Assembly: GCA_944393165.1 (NCBI GenBank)
Contig: CALXZF010000028.1
Span: forward strand, 1-6,121
Length of the DNA stretch: 6,121 nt
Reading direction: 5' to 3'
Source of the DNA: an uncultured Clostridia bacterium
Lineage (GTDB): Bacteria; Bacillota_A; Clostridia; TANB77; CAG-508
Shown here: piece by piece, positions 5,335 through 6,121 of the stretch
Layout: every line of letters begins with the position of its first letter
How positions within the stretch are numbered: the first letter of the stretch is position 1
Program-made: the position numbers and the translations under genes
The notes under the pieces: model-generated
Databases searched by the model: none
What the model was told of the DNA's origin: nothing
What the model saw: the letters and a program-made list of their open reading frames with translations, nothing else

Positions 5335-6121
5335 ATGAATATAAAAAAAGAAAAAAGCTCTAAAACCATTGAAGTTCTAAGAGAGACAGAGAGAGAGCAT
5401 GATTTTAAAGAATTAAGCTTCATTAAATATGCAAAATTGCAAATCAATACAAATAATCGTGGCATAACATTAGTTACACTTGTAATAACAATAATAATTT
5501 TAATAATCATATCAACAATAACTATTAATGCTGTATGGGGAGAAAATGGGTTATGGAGACAAGCACAAGTAACAAAAGAATCATCTGAAAATACTATACA
5601 AAGTGAAATTGAAAAAACAGATAATATATCACAAGTGTATGCAAATAAAATGTCAGAAATAACAGAATTTGAATTACCAGCAATGTGGTATGATGATGAG
5701 TCTGGGAATGTAACAAATGGAAAGGTCACACTTGCAATAGGTGATTATGTGAATTATGATTGTACAACATCTAATGCATCTTATACATCTTATGAATCAA
5801 ATAATGGATATGGAGACCAAATATTTACAGCATCAGAATACCAATATAGCTGGAGAGTATTAGGAGCAGATGAAGAAACGGGAGAGCTTTTAATAGTATC
5901 AGAGGATTTGGTGCCATTAGAAGGCGGATATACAAATACTACATCAAACAGAGATTTTTATAGACTAGTAGACAAAGAAGGATATGCAAATGGAATGAAT
6001 GAATATGGAAATAGTTTTTATTGGTTTGATAAAAATTATGGGTGGCAATCATCACCATATACAACATCAGCAAGTAGTAGTTCAAGAAAAGAGATTACAA
6101 CATTGTTAGGTGATAGATATA
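5335..6121 (+). CDS. Second prepilin-like surface protein, 3'-truncated by the window edge
   Basis: Frame 1 is open from ATG 5335 to the end of the window (262 residues, no stop). The segment NRGITLVTLVITIIILIIIS (41-60) is nearly identical to the N-terminal signal helix of the preceding gene. The next stretch also matches (NAVWGENGLWRQAQVTKESS against DAIWGQNGLFKQAQETKESA), so the two are paralogues. Cleavage would follow Gly43, leaving a 43-residue charged leader, far longer than the usual 6-25. Mature position 5 is Thr rather than Glu. After about residue 110 the sequence is unrelated to its neighbour: GDYVNYD at 136-142, YSWRVLGADEETGELLIVSE at 171-190 and a Tyr/Ser/Asn-rich stretch. This resembles extracellular domains attached to prepilin signals in gut Clostridia, with a WRVLG...LLIVSE pattern like DUF6273-type repeats. 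No function can be assigned. Confidence 0.8.
   Translation, partial: MNIKKEKSSKTIEVLRETEREHDFKELSFIKYAKLQINTNNRGITLVTLVITIIILIIISTITINAVWGENGLWRQAQVTKESSENTIQSEIEKTDNISQVYANKMSEITEFELPAMWYDDESGNVTNGKVTLAIGDYVNYDCTTSNASYTSYESNNGYGDQIFTASEYQYSWRVLGADEETGELLIVSEDLVPLEGGYTNTTSNRDFYRLVDKEGYANGMNEYGNSFYWFDKNYGWQSSPYTTSASSSSRKEITTLLGDRY

Overview
The window is strongly AT-rich. The layout of housekeeping genes, the A-ending codon preference, the strong GGAGG-type ribosome binding sites and the clostridial-style MutS2 and prepilin sequences point to an uncultured, probably gut-associated Bacillota (Clostridia) lineage. That assignment is inference from style; there is no rRNA or other taxonomic marker here.

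Region 1 (1-940, + strand) is the 3' three quarters of mtaB, the radical-SAM methylthiotransferase that makes ms2t6A at position 37 of tRNA. The start and the CxxxCxxC cluster lie before the window. The gene carries an extra base at 324/325 and an unusual Asn/Lys/Thr-rich insertion of about 40 residues. Region 2 (935-1204) separates mtaB from the convergent mutS2. It is filled by a 261-bp MITE-like element with about 35-bp imperfect terminal inverted repeats. Each end contains its own small palindrome, and an internal hairpin could act as a terminator. The left end of the element supplies the mtaB stop codon.

Region 3 (1202-3475, - strand) is a full-length mutS2 with intact ATPase and Smr domains. 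The KOW domain expected between them seems to be replaced by an Asn/Ser-rich linker. Its ribosome binding site is separated from the start codon by a perfect 9-bp hairpin. Region 4 (3476-3955) is the divergent intergenic region. It holds a promoter for each flanking gene, with a 250-bp long-hairpin element (3579-3828) between them.

Region 5 (3956-6121, + strand) is a tandem pair of prepilin-like surface proteins. They share an almost identical N-terminal signal/membrane helix but have unrelated C-terminal domains. The first has an FGE-sulfatase/C-type-lectin-like tail and is broken near its 3' end by an extra base at 5137/5138. The second runs off the window. They look like a modular family of anchored or pilus-associated surface proteins, probably co-transcribed.

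The most curious global signal is that both frame breaks are the same event. Each is an extra C before GGA, creating the only two in-frame CGG codons seen in the window. This could be a repeated sequencing or assembly error, two real mutations, or +1 frameshifting at a rare or unassigned CGG codon. The sequence alone cannot decide.
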